From Paenibacillus castaneae (GTDB lineage: Bacteria; Bacillota; Bacilli; Paenibacillales; Paenibacillaceae): a stretch of DNA of 64,000 nucleotides. The stretch covers positions 5,506,712 through 5,570,711 of the forward strand of contig NZ_KZ614144.1 of assembly GCF_002884445.1 (NCBI RefSeq), read 5' to 3'. The notes under the pieces are model-generated. The model saw only the letters and a list, made by a program, of their open reading frames with translations, was not told the origin of the DNA and did not search any database. The position numbers were made by a program, and so were the translations under genes. Of this stretch, positions 17,862 through 27,209 are shown piece by piece (the first letter of the stretch is position 1; each line of letters starts with the position of its first letter).

Positions 17862-18041
17862 ATGAGCAACCACAGCGGAACTAGTGATAAAATTAAAGGT
17901 GGTATTTCCAAAGCAAAGGGTGAAATTAAAGATCAAATCGGGAATGCGACAGATAATCCCCGTCTCCAAGCAGAAGGAAAGAAAGATAAACTAAAAGGCG
18001 AGGTCCAAGATAAGATCGGCGACTTGAAAAATAAATTCTAA
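17862..18041 (+). CDS. CsbD family stress protein
   Basis: Protein of 59 aa, highly charged and without cysteine. It has the CsbD pattern: DKIKGGISKAKGEIKDQIG, then a central NPRLQAEGKKDKLKGE and a final QDKIGDLKNKF. The family is strongly induced by general stress, but its molecular function is not established. The ATG at 17862 is chosen over 17853 because AAAGGAG overlaps the latter and lies 9 nt before the former. A sigma-B-type promoter precedes it and a strong terminator follows, so it is monocistronic. Confidence 0.88.
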   Translation: MSNHSGTSDKIKGGISKAKGEIKDQIGNATDNPRLQAEGKKDKLKGEVQDKIGDLKNKF

Positions 18042-18046
18042 TATAG

Positions 18047-18088
18047 CAAACACCCTCAAAGCTTTAAGCTTTGAGGGTGTTTGTTTTT
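18047..18088 (+). terminator. Terminator after the CsbD-like gene
   Basis: Long perfect stem CAAACACCCTCAAAGCTT/AAGCTTTGAGGGTGTTTG followed by TTTTT. Confidence 0.92.
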
Positions 18089-18629
18089 ATCGTGCTGCTT
18101 TCCTGCGAATCATTGCTCTATAAACGAATTTCGGCAGTGCAGACTGCCTGCGCCAGCGTGATTCATGGCCTTTGGCAACAGGCACAGTCAATAATCGATA
18201 CAACCATTCCATATAAAGCTTTTGCAGGATTATAGGTGCGCGTTTCACTTTTCCAGCGATAACGTCGAGGCTGCCGCCTACTCCAAATACGACTTTAATA
18301 TGTGCCAATTCTTTTTTATGCTTATAAATCCACTTGTCTAAGTAAGGAGAACCCATTGCGATAAATAGCATATCAGGTTTCGTCTCCTTTAGCTCAGCTA
18401 TTAGGGATACTCCCTCTGTCTCTGAGAAAAAACCATGGTGTCTTCCCGCTATTCTGACGTTGGGGTAAGTATGATGACATCCACCGCTTTGCCATTCGTT
18501 TCTTCATCCGTCCCGAGAAAGTACATGCTTGAACCTCGTTTATTTCCCTCCTCCAGCAGCTGCAGCAGGGGATTCCTGCAGCGTCATTTTGGAAAATGGA
18601 ATGCCTAATATATGGGCTATGCCTTTCAT
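18087..18629 (-). pseudogene. tagA: Decayed WecG/TagA/CpsF glycosyltransferase gene
   Basis: The 3' part encodes a recognisable TagA C-terminal half: LFIAMGSPYLDKWIYKHK, then GVGGSLDVIAGKVKRAP, LYRLL and SALPKFV. The 5' part keeps a good ribosome site and an ATG at 18629 (MKGIAHILGIPFSKMTLQES) but runs into a stop after 30 codons. Pieces such as MYFLGTDEETNGK, RHHGFFSETEGVSLI and the C-terminal half lie in different frames. In total about 180 codons remain against roughly 240-260 in intact TagA, so there are several frameshifts and a deletion. TagA adds N-acetylmannosamine to the teichoic-acid linkage unit. Confidence 0.8.
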
Positions 18630-18800
18630 CTATGCTCACCCTCCGCAAGATATTTTTACGAACAGTTTCAATTAATTGTTTTAGGGTAATAACCAAATAA
18701 GATGATTATGTATTTATCTCTTTGAAGCAATTAGGAATAAATAAGTGATTTCATGGCACACTAATTTGGAAAATTATGAGCAGCACAGGAGGTTATCTAA

Positions 18801-19595
18801 ATGGGTGATAAAACGGATCAGCGGGTGAAAGATAAGGTCGCAGTCATTACGGGTGCCGGGTCCGGCATTGGGCGGGCAACCGCATTGCGATTGGCACAGC
18901 AAGGGGCCAAAATATGCCTTCTTGACCTGAATGACAATCGTACTGAATCAGTTGAAGAACAAATCAAACAATTAGGCGGCGAATCCCTCTTTGTAGATAC
19001 GGATGTTGCTAATCCTGAACGGGTACAGAAAGCGATCGACACTGCAGCCAAGCATTACGGACGAATCGATATCGTATTCGCGAATGCCGGTATTAATGGC
19101 ACTCTCTCGCCGATTGAGGATCTAACGCCTGAATCATGGGATGAAACGTTGACAACCAATTTAAAAGGAACCTTTCTCACAGTCAAATATGCCATCCCCC
19201 ATATGAAGGAGAAGGGCGGAAGCATAATTATAACAAGCTCTATTAACGGAAATCGATCATTCTCAGGCTTCGGCATGTCTGCTTACAGCTCTTCCAAATC
19301 CGGTCAGGTTGCCTTTGCCAAGATGGCTGCTTTGGAGCTGGCGCGGTACAAAATCCGAGTGAATGTCATCTGTCCCGGAGCCATCCAAACAAACATTGGC
19401 GAAAATACGCATAAAACGCCGGAAGTTGAGGAAATTACAATCCCTGTTAAATATCCAGAGGGCAGCCAGCCGCTTGAGCATGGGCCGGGTCAGCCCGAGC
19501 AGGTAGCGGATTTAGTACTATTCCTGGCTTCACAGGAATCCAGCCACATCTCAGGCACCGAGATCTATATTGATGGAGCGGAAACCTTACTTTAG
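18801..19595 (+). CDS. SDR family oxidoreductase
   Basis: Protein of 264 aa. The classical short-chain dehydrogenase motifs are in order: cofactor loop TGAGSGIG (about 17-24), NAG (about 96-98), catalytic Ser in ITSSINGN and YSSSKSG (Tyr-x-x-x-Lys, about 161-165), then CPGAIQTNI. It is an NAD(P)-dependent alcohol/ketone oxidoreductase of unknown substrate. AGGAGG lies 7 nt before the ATG. Flanked by its own terminator, so transcribed alone. Confidence 0.9.
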   Translation: MGDKTDQRVKDKVAVITGAGSGIGRATALRLAQQGAKICLLDLNDNRTESVEEQIKQLGGESLFVDTDVANPERVQKAIDTAAKHYGRIDIVFANAGINGTLSPIEDLTPESWDETLTTNLKGTFLTVKYAIPHMKEKGGSIIITSSINGNRSFSGFGMSAYSSSKSGQVAFAKMAALELARYKIRVNVICPGAIQTNIGENTHKTPEVEEITIPVKYPEGSQPLEHGPGQPEQVADLVLFLASQESSHISGTEIYIDGAETLL

Positions 19596-19638
19596 AAAAG
19601 AAAGAAAAAAGAGCAGAAATGCTCTTTTTTCTTTCTTC
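19596..19638 (+). terminator. Terminator after the SDR gene
   Basis: Long A/T-flanked stem AAAGAAAGAAAAAAGAGCA / TGCTCTTTTTTCTTTCTT ending in T-rich sequence. Confidence 0.88.
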
Positions 19639-19715
19639 TATTATTCTTTTATTGTTACAATAATCAAATTAATAAATATATTTCCGTTACTCTGGCATAT
19701 CGTGTCATAGCAAAC

Positions 19716-19747
19716 GAGGGCCCTGCGAATAATTTCGCAGGGCCCTC
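19716..19747. terminator. Perfect 14-bp hairpin in a spacer
   Basis: GAGGGCCCTGCGAA, loop TAAT, TTCGCAGGGCCCTC. It is very stable but lacks a T-run on the plus strand and has only GTTT on the minus strand. It lies 62 nt after the stop of the small candidate gene 19809-19919 and could be its terminator. The rest of the spacer 19640-19800 shows nothing recognisable. Confidence 0.5.
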
Positions 19748-19808
19748 TATGTGGGAAGCTATTTGTCCATTAACATCTACATTTTCACAAACTTGCTAGG
19801 GTGACTTA

Positions 19809-19919
19809 TCAGATAGGAATCGAAGAAATCTCAATCTTATCTTCCTTTTTAGAGAGTTCATGGTTTTTCAACAACCTTTCGGAATGACATAAAATCATGT
19901 TATCCTTGCGCTGTTTCAT
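19809..19919 (-). CDS. Candidate small protein (36 aa)
   Basis: A 36-codon frame beginning MKQRKDNMILC and ending in a Lys/Glu-rich stretch. A GGAAGTGG ribosome-like site lies 5 nt before the ATG, and upstream on the same strand is a promoter-like TTCACT-N17-TATAAG ending about 24 nt before the start. A strong hairpin lies downstream. No family is recognised and there is no membrane segment. Promoter, ribosome site and terminator in the right order make it a plausible real small gene, but chance is not excluded. Confidence 0.35.
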   Translation of the reverse strand: MKQRKDNMILCHSERLLKNHELSKKEDKIEISSIPI

Positions 19920-19991
19920 GATTACCACTTCCCACTTACTCTTATATAACCTTTTACCATTGTAGTGAATCACTTTTGCGAAAAGTATTTT

Positions 19992-21170
19992 TCAACTGTC
20001 AAACCTATCTTTTCTTCTATACACACAAGTAATTAAATAACCAAGCCCAAGGAAACAAAGAGGGATTACCGGGTAAAAGTATCTTGGTGACGGCGCAAAA
20101 GGAAGATACAGCATCACACTCACGAAAGCGAGCAGCGCGAGCATCATGTACATCCCATTCTTCCTTTCGTGAATAACCATCTTCAGCAATCCGATCCATC
20201 CAATAAAGATGCCTATTATATGTAAGGCTGTAATGATCGATCTCACCCATAGATTGGATGTAATGAATTGTAGGCTAGGAAAAATATCACGGATAAAAAA
20301 CATCATTTTTCCCCAAGTGTACCAACTGAAATAAACAAAAAAATGATCGCGGAAGCCCTCGATGATACGATGATATGCCATTTTGCCCATTTCGGCTGGG
20401 TCTTGGCTAATATCGATTTCCGGGTGGGCATTAAACGGGAACGAGCCCCATAATAGCGGGTTTCCTGACTGCTCCGCTAATAGCAAAACCTTATTAAGTG
20501 TAATGAAATTACGTATCCACCATGGAAGCATGACTAGTACAAATCCAATAACAACGGCAGAAATCGTTCTCCAAACTCGTAGTTGACCATTCTTTCTGCC
20601 ATACAGGAACACACCTCCTATAAGCACCGCGATAAAGGGAACGATCGCCGGTCGAATGAGAATACAAATACCAAATACAATGCCCAAAGACAAAAAATAA
20701 CGCACAGCTGCGCCCTGTATAACCCGTATCAGCAAGTATATAAATAGAAGGAAAAAGAAGCCATACAAGGTTTCGGTTAAAAGGTAGAGAGGCGATAGGA
20801 TGAATGCTGGATGCAGTAAGATGCATGCCATCATAAATAAGCTTATTTTCGGGTGATTAAATAATCTGCTGGCAATGAAAAAAAATAGGACAGCGCTCAG
20901 CATTTGAATAAGGATTTGCAGCGCTTGTATTTCTACGACCGGCGGCTTATCGTCACTGTAGCCAAAAACGACATAACAAGCTGCCAGGAACAATGGATAA
21001 CCAGGCGTTGTGAATGCATTAGGCTCTATCGAATACGCATAAGGCGTGTATCCGTATACACCTTCATGGAGCAATTGAAGCACCATTTTGTTATAACCGA
21101 CTTCATCCCCAGTCAGCTTCTTATTCCAATCTGTATAATAGCAGCGCAGAAGTAGACCAACTGCAAGCAA
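19992..21170 (-). CDS. Membrane glycosyltransferase, GT39/ArnT-like
   Basis: Protein of about 392 aa with some ten membrane helices. The acidic GDEVGYNKM motif in the first extracellular loop (about residues 20-28) is the catalytic-site region of GT-C enzymes that use polyprenyl-phosphate sugars, and TTPGYPLFLA is a family hallmark. It probably transfers a sugar outside the membrane. The start is unclear: TTG at 21170 is the first usable codon and has no good ribosome site, while the open frame continues about 28 codons upstream with family-like sequence (SKKSQKIIFIILL) but no ATG, GTG or TTG. The original start may be mutated. Confidence 0.75.
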   Translation of the reverse strand: MLAVGLLLRCYYTDWNKKLTGDEVGYNKMVLQLLHEGVYGYTPYAYSIEPNAFTTPGYPLFLAACYVVFGYSDDKPPVVEIQALQILIQMLSAVLFFFIASRLFNHPKISLFMMACILLHPAFILSPLYLLTETLYGFFFLLFIYLLIRVIQGAAVRYFLSLGIVFGICILIRPAIVPFIAVLIGGVFLYGRKNGQLRVWRTISAVVIGFVLVMLPWWIRNFITLNKVLLLAEQSGNPLLWGSFPFNAHPEIDISQDPAEMGKMAYHRIIEGFRDHFFVYFSWYTWGKMMFFIRDIFPSLQFITSNLWVRSIITALHIIGIFIGWIGLLKMVIHERKNGMYMMLALLAFVSVMLYLPFAPSPRYFYPVIPLCFLGLGYLITCVYRRKDRFDS

Positions 21171-21435
21171 GATTATAAATATTATCTTTTGAGATTTCTT
21201 AGATGCTAAGAAGTGGAAAAACCTCCATTCCGTTACTCCGATATTTCCTTTACTTCAATGGCTGCTTCACTCAAAATATAGACGAATACAGAAATAAAAG
21301 GTTGCATATGATTCCTTCTAACTATTAAAGCAAATGAATGATCTTGAAATCTACTCTATGAATGTGTCACAATCAATAAGAGAAAGCTGAATCAAATATA
21401 AATTTGCTCAACCCCAAACTAAGGAGGGCATTACT

Positions 21436-22353
21436 TTGCGAACAATGAAGCTTGGAAACAGTACACTAGAGGTGCCAGTTGTTGCAGTCGGCTGCATGCG
21501 TATTGATTCACTCAACAAAACCGAGGCGGAGAACTTTGTCCAAACAGCACTGGAGGAAGGAGCGAATTTCTTCGACCATGCGGATATTTATGGCGGCGGT
21601 AAATGTGAGGAAATATTTTCTGATGCCATCCATATGAGCGATGATATTCGTGAGAAAATCATCCTTCAATCCAAATGCGGCATTCGGAAGGGTACATTCG
21701 ACTTTTCCAAAGAACATATTTTGGATTCCGTTGACAACATTCTAAAGCGTCTGAAAACCGATTATTTGGACATTCTGCTCCTGCACCGTCCTGATGCCTT
21801 GGTAGAACCAGAAGAAGTGGCTGAAGCCTTTGATATTCTTGAAAATTCAGGTAAAGTACGTCATTTCGGCGTTTCCAATCAGAATCCGATGCAAATACAG
21901 TTACTTAAGAAGTCAGTGAAGCAGCCGCTTGTAGCTAATCAACTGCAATTGAGCATCACCAACGCCAATATGATCTCCAATGGCATTAATGTGAATATGG
22001 AGAAGGATTCTTCTATCAATCGGGATGGAAGCATACTTGATTATTGCCGACTGAACGATATCACTATCCAGCCTTGGTCGCCATTCCAATACGGATTTTT
22101 TGAAGGCGTTTTTCTCGGAAACGACAAATTCCCTGAACTGAATCAAAAAATTGATGAGGTTGCTAAGAAATATGAAGTGAGTAACACAACGATTGCCATC
22201 GCGTGGCTTTTGCGCCATCCTGCACAGATGCAGCCGGTTATCGGTACAATGAATATCGATCGATTAAAGGATTGCATTAAAGCAAGCGATGTTCGTCTAA
22301 CACGTGAAGAATGGTATAGCATCTATCGTGCAGCAGGCAACGTGCTTCCATAA
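21436..22353 (+). CDS. Aldo/keto reductase (YdhF-like)
   Basis: Protein of 305 aa with a TIM-barrel AKR fold. The catalytic tetrad is readable as Asp and Tyr in FFDHADIYGGGKCEE, Lys in LQSKCGIR and His in LLLHRPD. The C-terminus has the NADPH-binding region PVIGTMNIDRL. It reduces aldehydes or ketones with NADPH; the substrate is unknown. The start is TTG: AAGGAGG lies 8 nt upstream. A strong bidirectional hairpin separates it from the convergent MarR gene. Confidence 0.92.
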   Translation: MRTMKLGNSTLEVPVVAVGCMRIDSLNKTEAENFVQTALEEGANFFDHADIYGGGKCEEIFSDAIHMSDDIREKIILQSKCGIRKGTFDFSKEHILDSVDNILKRLKTDYLDILLLHRPDALVEPEEVAEAFDILENSGKVRHFGVSNQNPMQIQLLKKSVKQPLVANQLQLSITNANMISNGINVNMEKDSSINRDGSILDYCRLNDITIQPWSPFQYGFFEGVFLGNDKFPELNQKIDEVAKKYEVSNTTIAIAWLLRHPAQMQPVIGTMNIDRLKDCIKASDVRLTREEWYSIYRAAGNVLP

Positions 22354-22368
22354 GTCACTGATTCATAC

Positions 22369-22409
22369 GAAAGGGCTCTTCTCGCGATTGCGGTGAAGAG
22401 CCCTTTCGT
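22369..22409. terminator. Bidirectional terminator
   Basis: Stem CGAAAGGGCTCTT/AAGAGCCCTTTCG between the aldo/keto reductase and the convergent marR-type gene, with T-rich sequence on the plus side. Confidence 0.82.
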
Positions 22410-22422
22410 ATTTTCATTCCTG

Positions 22423-22869
22423 CTAACCGTCAAAAGTACCCGTCTCATGCGTGTAGCTATAAACTTCACTAAGTAAAGCGATAAGCGTTCTGCTTTGCTC
22501 TTCTCCGAGCCTTTCGATGAGACCACTGAAGTATAACATATATCTTTCATAGGATTTCTGGGCAACGCCTTCCCCTTTGTCAGTCAAACGAATTAATGTA
22601 ATCCGCTTGTCCCGTGGGTCATTGTAACGTTCAACGAATCCATCCGTCATTAAATTTTTGATCATTTGCGTAATGGAGGGTGAGGTTATGGAAAGTTTTC
22701 TACTTAGATCAGTAATATTGACGCCACGATCACTCTCGCTAATTAATATTTTCAAACAAATTAGAACTCGAACTTCACTTGATTTAATGCCCGATACTGA
22801 CTGCTTCCGCCACTCAGCTCTGGCGAAGCGTTGAAAGGTTTCCATCATTTCATTTACTAAAGCATCCAT
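22423..22869 (-). CDS. MarR family transcriptional regulator
   Basis: Protein of about 148 aa with a winged helix-turn-helix: helices with LSRKLSITSPSITQMIKNLMTDGFV (about 60-85) and the wing DPRDKRITLIRLTDKG. The ATG at 22869 is chosen over the GTG at 22881 because GAGGTG lies 9-10 nt before it. It follows the MFS transporter gene by about 100 bp on the same strand. MarR proteins usually repress a neighbouring efflux gene and are released by its substrates, so this one probably controls the exporter. Confidence 0.9.
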   Translation of the reverse strand: MDALVNEMMETFQRFARAEWRKQSVSGIKSSEVRVLICLKILISESDRGVNITDLSRKLSITSPSITQMIKNLMTDGFVERYNDPRDKRITLIRLTDKGEGVAQKSYERYMLYFSGLIERLGEEQSRTLIALLSEVYSYTHETGTFDG

Positions 22870-22972
22870 AATAATTTTCACCTCAATCCTGTAATTTATT
22901 CAAACCTGAATGAAGACCAAAAAATAATAATGAAGACGTGCCGGAATATGATCCGACACGCCTAAAGTACAA

Positions 22973-24595
22973 TTAGTTTACAGTTGCTTTTTTAAGCTTA
23001 TCGGCATTTTGCTCATCTGCCTGGTTAGGCTGCTTTTCATTGGAAGAGCGTAAAGGAATCTCTTTCAAGAAAATAGTGAGAATCAATCCAACACCAATTA
23101 AGACGGCTCCGATAATGAAGACGGTTGATAACGTATCACCTAATACAGAACGCAGCATTTCAATCATATGTGTAAACAAAGGCTGAGCTTCTTCCGGCAG
23201 CTTCGTATGAAGCTGTTCTAGCAAAGGCTGATTCATCAAAGTCCTAGGATCCATCAGCGCAGTCAATTGTGTAGCTATTTCCGGATCGGTCTGTGATAAG
23301 TCTACGCCTGAGCTGGAGGCCATCGCTTTATCCAAATTGCGAACCAATACGGAGTTCATAATGGAACCAAAAATCGCGATTCCAATTGTTCCTCCCAAGT
23401 TCCGGAACAACGTCGACGTTGCCGTAGCCACACCGAGCTGAGTCGGTGGCAAAGCATTTTGTACGGTCAAGGTGAACACGGACATACTAAGCCCAAGCCC
23501 GACCCCAAATACGGTCATGCTTGCAACAGCCATTGCCACGCTGTGCATGTTGGCCAGCATGATCATGCTGACGATCATTACGGCTACACCAATAATTGCG
23601 AAACGCTTGTATTTCCCTGATTTGGAAATCCAGCGTCCAACCAATGTACTAAGAATGATCATCGTAATCGACATCGGGATATTTACAAACCCGGATTGCG
23701 TAGGAGTCAAGCCTTCCACGCCCTGTACGAAGAAAGGCATATAAATCATAGCACCCATCATCCCAGCGTTCATCAGGAAGCCTACTGCGAAGGATATAGT
23801 CACAATACTGTTTTTAAATAAAGATAACGGCAGTACAGGACTCTTCGCTTTTCTTTCGATAAAAATCAATAGGATAACGCCGACAACGGCAGCTGCAAAG
23901 AGACTTATGATCTCGATTGAATCCCAAGCGTATTTATTGCCCGCCCAAGAGAAGCCTAACAGAAGTGCGACGATGGAAGCCGAGAGCACAAGAGAACCCC
24001 AGTAATCGATCGACTCCGACTTAGCACGTTCCGTCTTAGGAAACATACGCCAAATCATTACGAAAGCAACAATACCAAGCGGGAGGAAAGCCCAGAATAG
24101 CCATTTCCAATCCATGTGATCAATCATAACTCCGCCAAGCGTTGGACCAAGTATGCTGGAGAATCCGAAGATGGCCATCATAACTCCTGTCCACTTAGCT
24201 CTTTCACGCGGAGCAAACAAATCGCCTACGGCAGTAACTGTCGTAGACATCAGAATACCGGCGCCAACGCCTTGAATAGCACGAAATATAATCATTTGGG
24301 TAATGTCCGTTGATAATCCGGTTAAAAAGGATCCCAACATAAAAACAACAATTCCGCCAAGCAAAAAGGGCTTCCGACCATATATATCGGATAATTTCCC
24401 GACCAACACGGTAGAAATCGTAGAACAAAGCATAAATATCGTAATTACCCAAGAATAATATTGCATGCCCCCCAACATGGCAATAATACGCGGCATTGCC
24501 GTACTGACAAGCGTCTGGTTAATCGCTGCAAAGAACATAGCAGCCATAAGAGCGATCATTACAGTTACCTTTTGTTTCTGTGTTAAATGATTCAT
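22973..24595 (-). CDS. DHA2-family MFS multidrug exporter
   Basis: Protein of about 540 aa with fourteen predicted membrane helices, as in EmrB/QacA/LmrB drug-proton antiporters. The loop GKLSDIYGRKPFLLGG after helix 2 is MFS motif A. VGAGILMSTTVTAVGDLF and the long extracellular loop between the last two helices (about 440-490) fit the DHA2 group. The ATG at 24595 is preferred (AGGTGG 4-5 nt upstream) over the TTG at 24613. It is followed by the marR-type gene on the same strand; an imperfect hairpin between them may reduce read-through. Confidence 0.92.
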   Translation of the reverse strand: MNHLTQKQKVTVMIALMAAMFFAAINQTLVSTAMPRIIAMLGGMQYYSWVITIFMLCSTISTVLVGKLSDIYGRKPFLLGGIVVFMLGSFLTGLSTDITQMIIFRAIQGVGAGILMSTTVTAVGDLFAPRERAKWTGVMMAIFGFSSILGPTLGGVMIDHMDWKWLFWAFLPLGIVAFVMIWRMFPKTERAKSESIDYWGSLVLSASIVALLLGFSWAGNKYAWDSIEIISLFAAAVVGVILLIFIERKAKSPVLPLSLFKNSIVTISFAVGFLMNAGMMGAMIYMPFFVQGVEGLTPTQSGFVNIPMSITMIILSTLVGRWISKSGKYKRFAIIGVAVMIVSMIMLANMHSVAMAVASMTVFGVGLGLSMSVFTLTVQNALPPTQLGVATATSTLFRNLGGTIGIAIFGSIMNSVLVRNLDKAMASSSGVDLSQTDPEIATQLTALMDPRTLMNQPLLEQLHTKLPEEAQPLFTHMIEMLRSVLGDTLSTVFIIGAVLIGVGLILTIFLKEIPLRSSNEKQPNQADEQNADKLKKATVN

Positions 24596-24718
24596 CGCGC
24601 CACCTACCTTCAAATTAAGAATGATAAAATCTTCGTAAATGTATTAAAGCACACTTATACATAGGTTAGCAACCTATATATTTAGCGTAGAACAAAAATT
24701 TTAGGAATACTGAAAATT

Positions 24719-25393
24719 TTAACTAGGATGATCCTTGCGAAATAACTCGCGGCTCTTATAGCCCGCTTGAAGAATCATCTTCATTTCCTCCCTTCTCTTT
24801 ACTTTGGTTTCCTCTTGTTTCGCACTATAGACATAACGCGCCCAATCTTTGCGATAGCCTAGGGTAAGTGATTGGTAGAAGTGAAATAGTTCCGGCGTGT
24901 CCTCCAAATCCTTCTCCACACTTGGCACCAATGCTATATAATCATCAACGCGTTGACTTGATTGTGTTACAATCTTGTCTTTGCCTCCAGCGTCCTCTTT
25001 CAGCCCGACAACTGTAAAAACATCATCCAGCCCGACCATGCGTGAAAATTTAATATCGCTATTCCCGATATACCCTTTCTCATCGCTTCCAATACCCGCA
25101 AGCAGATCATCCCGATGAATAAACGTGGGGTAAATTTTGTTTCCTTTTTTAGGATAGCCCGCATAAAGATAGCCATTTTCATTAAGATGCTGATGCTCAA
25201 TTACACGGTTAATAAGCTCCTTTAATGACTCCATATCTAATACAAATGCAAATATGAGATCATACGCACGATCCTTGAGCGCAGTATCATAGCCCGTTAA
25301 TTCTGCAAAATAATTAAATCCTTCAGGCTCAGCCAATACTGCTGCATGCTTGTACTTTTGTAAATTCAGTTTTTCTACAATCGATTTGGCCAT
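24719..25393 (-). CDS. YdeI/OmpD-associated family protein
   Basis: Protein of 224 aa. The last 50 residues match the YdeI/OmpD-associated pattern: LGYRKDWARYVYSAKQEETKVKRREEM, then a short LQAGYKSR. In this family that segment is thought to relate to resistance to cationic peptides, though the evidence is thin. The N-terminal two thirds resembles a small alpha/beta domain (AAVLAEPEGFNYF, LIFAFVLDMESLKELI) that may be a DUF1801/YdhG-like relative. GGGG lies about 10 nt before the ATG. Monocistronic by position. Confidence 0.7.
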   Translation of the reverse strand: MAKSIVEKLNLQKYKHAAVLAEPEGFNYFAELTGYDTALKDRAYDLIFAFVLDMESLKELINRVIEHQHLNENGYLYAGYPKKGNKIYPTFIHRDDLLAGIGSDEKGYIGNSDIKFSRMVGLDDVFTVVGLKEDAGGKDKIVTQSSQRVDDYIALVPSVEKDLEDTPELFHFYQSLTLGYRKDWARYVYSAKQEETKVKRREEMKMILQAGYKSRELFRKDHPS

Positions 25394-25594
25394 TATGATT
25401 TATCCCCTTTCTAGATTGATGCTAAGTATAGCCTAAAAAAATACAGTACATAAATCAAGGAGGAATCTGTGCGGAGGCCTTCACCGTCGGTAGTTCGTTC
25501 CTCCTGCTGCCAACTATTATTTCTTGATGGAAATTGTCGAATTATGGTATTGTTATAACGAATTGTACATATAAAAATCGAAAGGTTGATCTTA

Positions 25595-27061
25595 GTGACC
25601 CGTTCTGACACCTTGCACAGAAGAAACAAACTGCTCGTCAACATCATTTGGGGAATGCTTATATTAGGCATTGCAGTAGACATCCTGACCGGCGCACCCT
25701 CAAGCTCCGTTATCGTTCTCCTTATTGTAGGTTCCATTACCTGCGGATTAGCCACAATCATGACATACAAACGTTGGTTGTCCGACTATGTCATGTACTT
25801 CATTCCTATGATTGTTACCGTTCTAACACTGCTCTTAATTATTACAGGGCCGATTATTACGACCTATTTTCTCATATTTGTGAATTTGGGAATCATGACG
25901 CTATACAGCAATTTCCGAGCGCTCGCCTTCTCTACCCTTTTGGGAGTCGGCCTCAGTGTATACTTATTCATGAGTCCCTACAAAGAAGAAATGTTTGGAA
26001 ACAATGATCCTGTTACAATTATGATGTATTTGGCAATGATCGCAGCTCCGCTCTTGGCCTCTACCAAGTTTAGTGAACACTTACAGACTGAAGCCGCCAA
26101 TCAAAGAGAGAATGCGATAGCCGAGAAAAACCGAACTCAAGCCATTATCGATCGGATCTCCTCCTCCCTTCATGTTCTAAATGATTTCAATTCCAATCTC
26201 AAACAGAATGTGACTTTAACAAGCACGATTTCACAAGATGTGACCTCTGCATTTTCTGAAGTAACCTCCAGCATCGAGACACAAACGACCAGCATATCGG
26301 ATATTAGCGAATCTGTTCGCATCATTGAGAACACGGTAGCTTCCTTAGTCTCCCGATCAACAGAGATGAGATCCTTATCCGAGAACTCCGTTAAACTGAC
26401 GAAGAGTGGCAGCGAAGAGGCAGAACTGCTTACAAAGAAAATAGATCATGTGCACGAAACCATCGATATATCCGTTGTACTGATGACGGAGCTAAACGAG
26501 CAGAACAAACTGATTAGTGATATTGTAGCAACAATCAATCATATCTCCTCACAAACTAACCTATTAGCACTTAATGCCGCCATTGAAGCTGCTAGAGCAG
26601 GCGAACATGGGAAAGGCTTTGCTGTCGTTTCGAGCGAAATTCAGAAGTTGGCGGAAAGCTCTAGGAAATCGACTGAGCAAATAGGCGAAATATTGGATAA
26701 TATCCGGATGAAGACGGATCAAGCTTCCGAACAGATTATACTCGGACAACAGACGATTATCGAAAGCCGAGATGCGACGAAGCATGTTATGGAAGTCATG
26801 CATTCACTCTCGGATGATTCTATGAAAGTAGAAGAGAAATCCGCGCAGGTACAGCTTTTTGCTGATGATGTGTTTAGCCAATATACGAAAATAGCTGAAG
26901 AAATCGGCACCATTGCAGGGACTACGGAAGAAAACATGGCGTCGATTGAAGAAATGTCAGCCAGTATGAGTACGCAGGATACTCGAATTACAAATATTAA
27001 GGACAGTTTTCTTAAGTTGGATGAGCTCGCCACAGACCTAAACAAAATGTCCCAAAGCTAG
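25595..27061 (+). CDS. Methyl-accepting chemotaxis protein with membrane sensor, no HAMP
   Basis: Protein of about 488 aa. The first 150 residues are four to six tightly packed membrane helices with almost no extracellular loop; no Cache domain or HAMP is visible. The cytoplasmic signalling coiled coil follows, with the conserved tip [19 protein letters not shown] at about residue 315-335. Such a receptor would sense a membrane-linked signal or an intramembrane ligand and feed CheA/CheW. The GTG at 25595 is chosen because AAAGG lies 9 nt before it. A terminator follows. Confidence 0.88.
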   Translation: MTRSDTLHRRNKLLVNIIWGMLILGIAVDILTGAPSSSVIVLLIVGSITCGLATIMTYKRWLSDYVMYFIPMIVTVLTLLLIITGPIITTYFLIFVNLGIMTLYSNFRALAFSTLLGVGLSVYLFMSPYKEEMFGNNDPVTIMMYLAMIAAPLLASTKFSEHLQTEAANQRENAIAEKNRTQAIIDRISSSLHVLNDFNSNLKQNVTLTSTISQDVTSAFSEVTSSIETQTTSISDISESVRIIENTVASLVSRSTEMRSLSENSVKLTKSGSEEAELLTKKIDHVHETIDISVVLMTELNEQNKLISDIVATINHISSQTNLLALNAAIEAARAGEHGKGFAVVSSEIQKLAESSRKSTEQIGEILDNIRMKTDQASEQIILGQQTIIESRDATKHVMEVMHSLSDDSMKVEEKSAQVQLFADDVFSQYTKIAEEIGTIAGTTEENMASIEEMSASMSTQDTRITNIKDSFLKLDELATDLNKMSQS

Positions 27062-27091
27062 CTGCTGACTAGTATCATTTAGTCAGTAAAT

Positions 27092-27125
27092 AATGAGGAA
27101 CTCCTTATAAGGGGTTCCTCATTTA
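27092..27125. terminator. Bidirectional hairpin after the MCP gene
   Basis: Stem AATGAGGAAC / GTTCCTCATT with extra pairing around a short loop. It lies between the MCP stop and the convergent helD stop. Confidence 0.75.
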
Positions 27126-27209
27126 AGTTAGCTTCTTTTTTAGAATAGGATTGCTGATGAACAAAGCTTCGATGTGTCCCCCTTCTATTAAATACTGATC
27201 TCCATCCAC

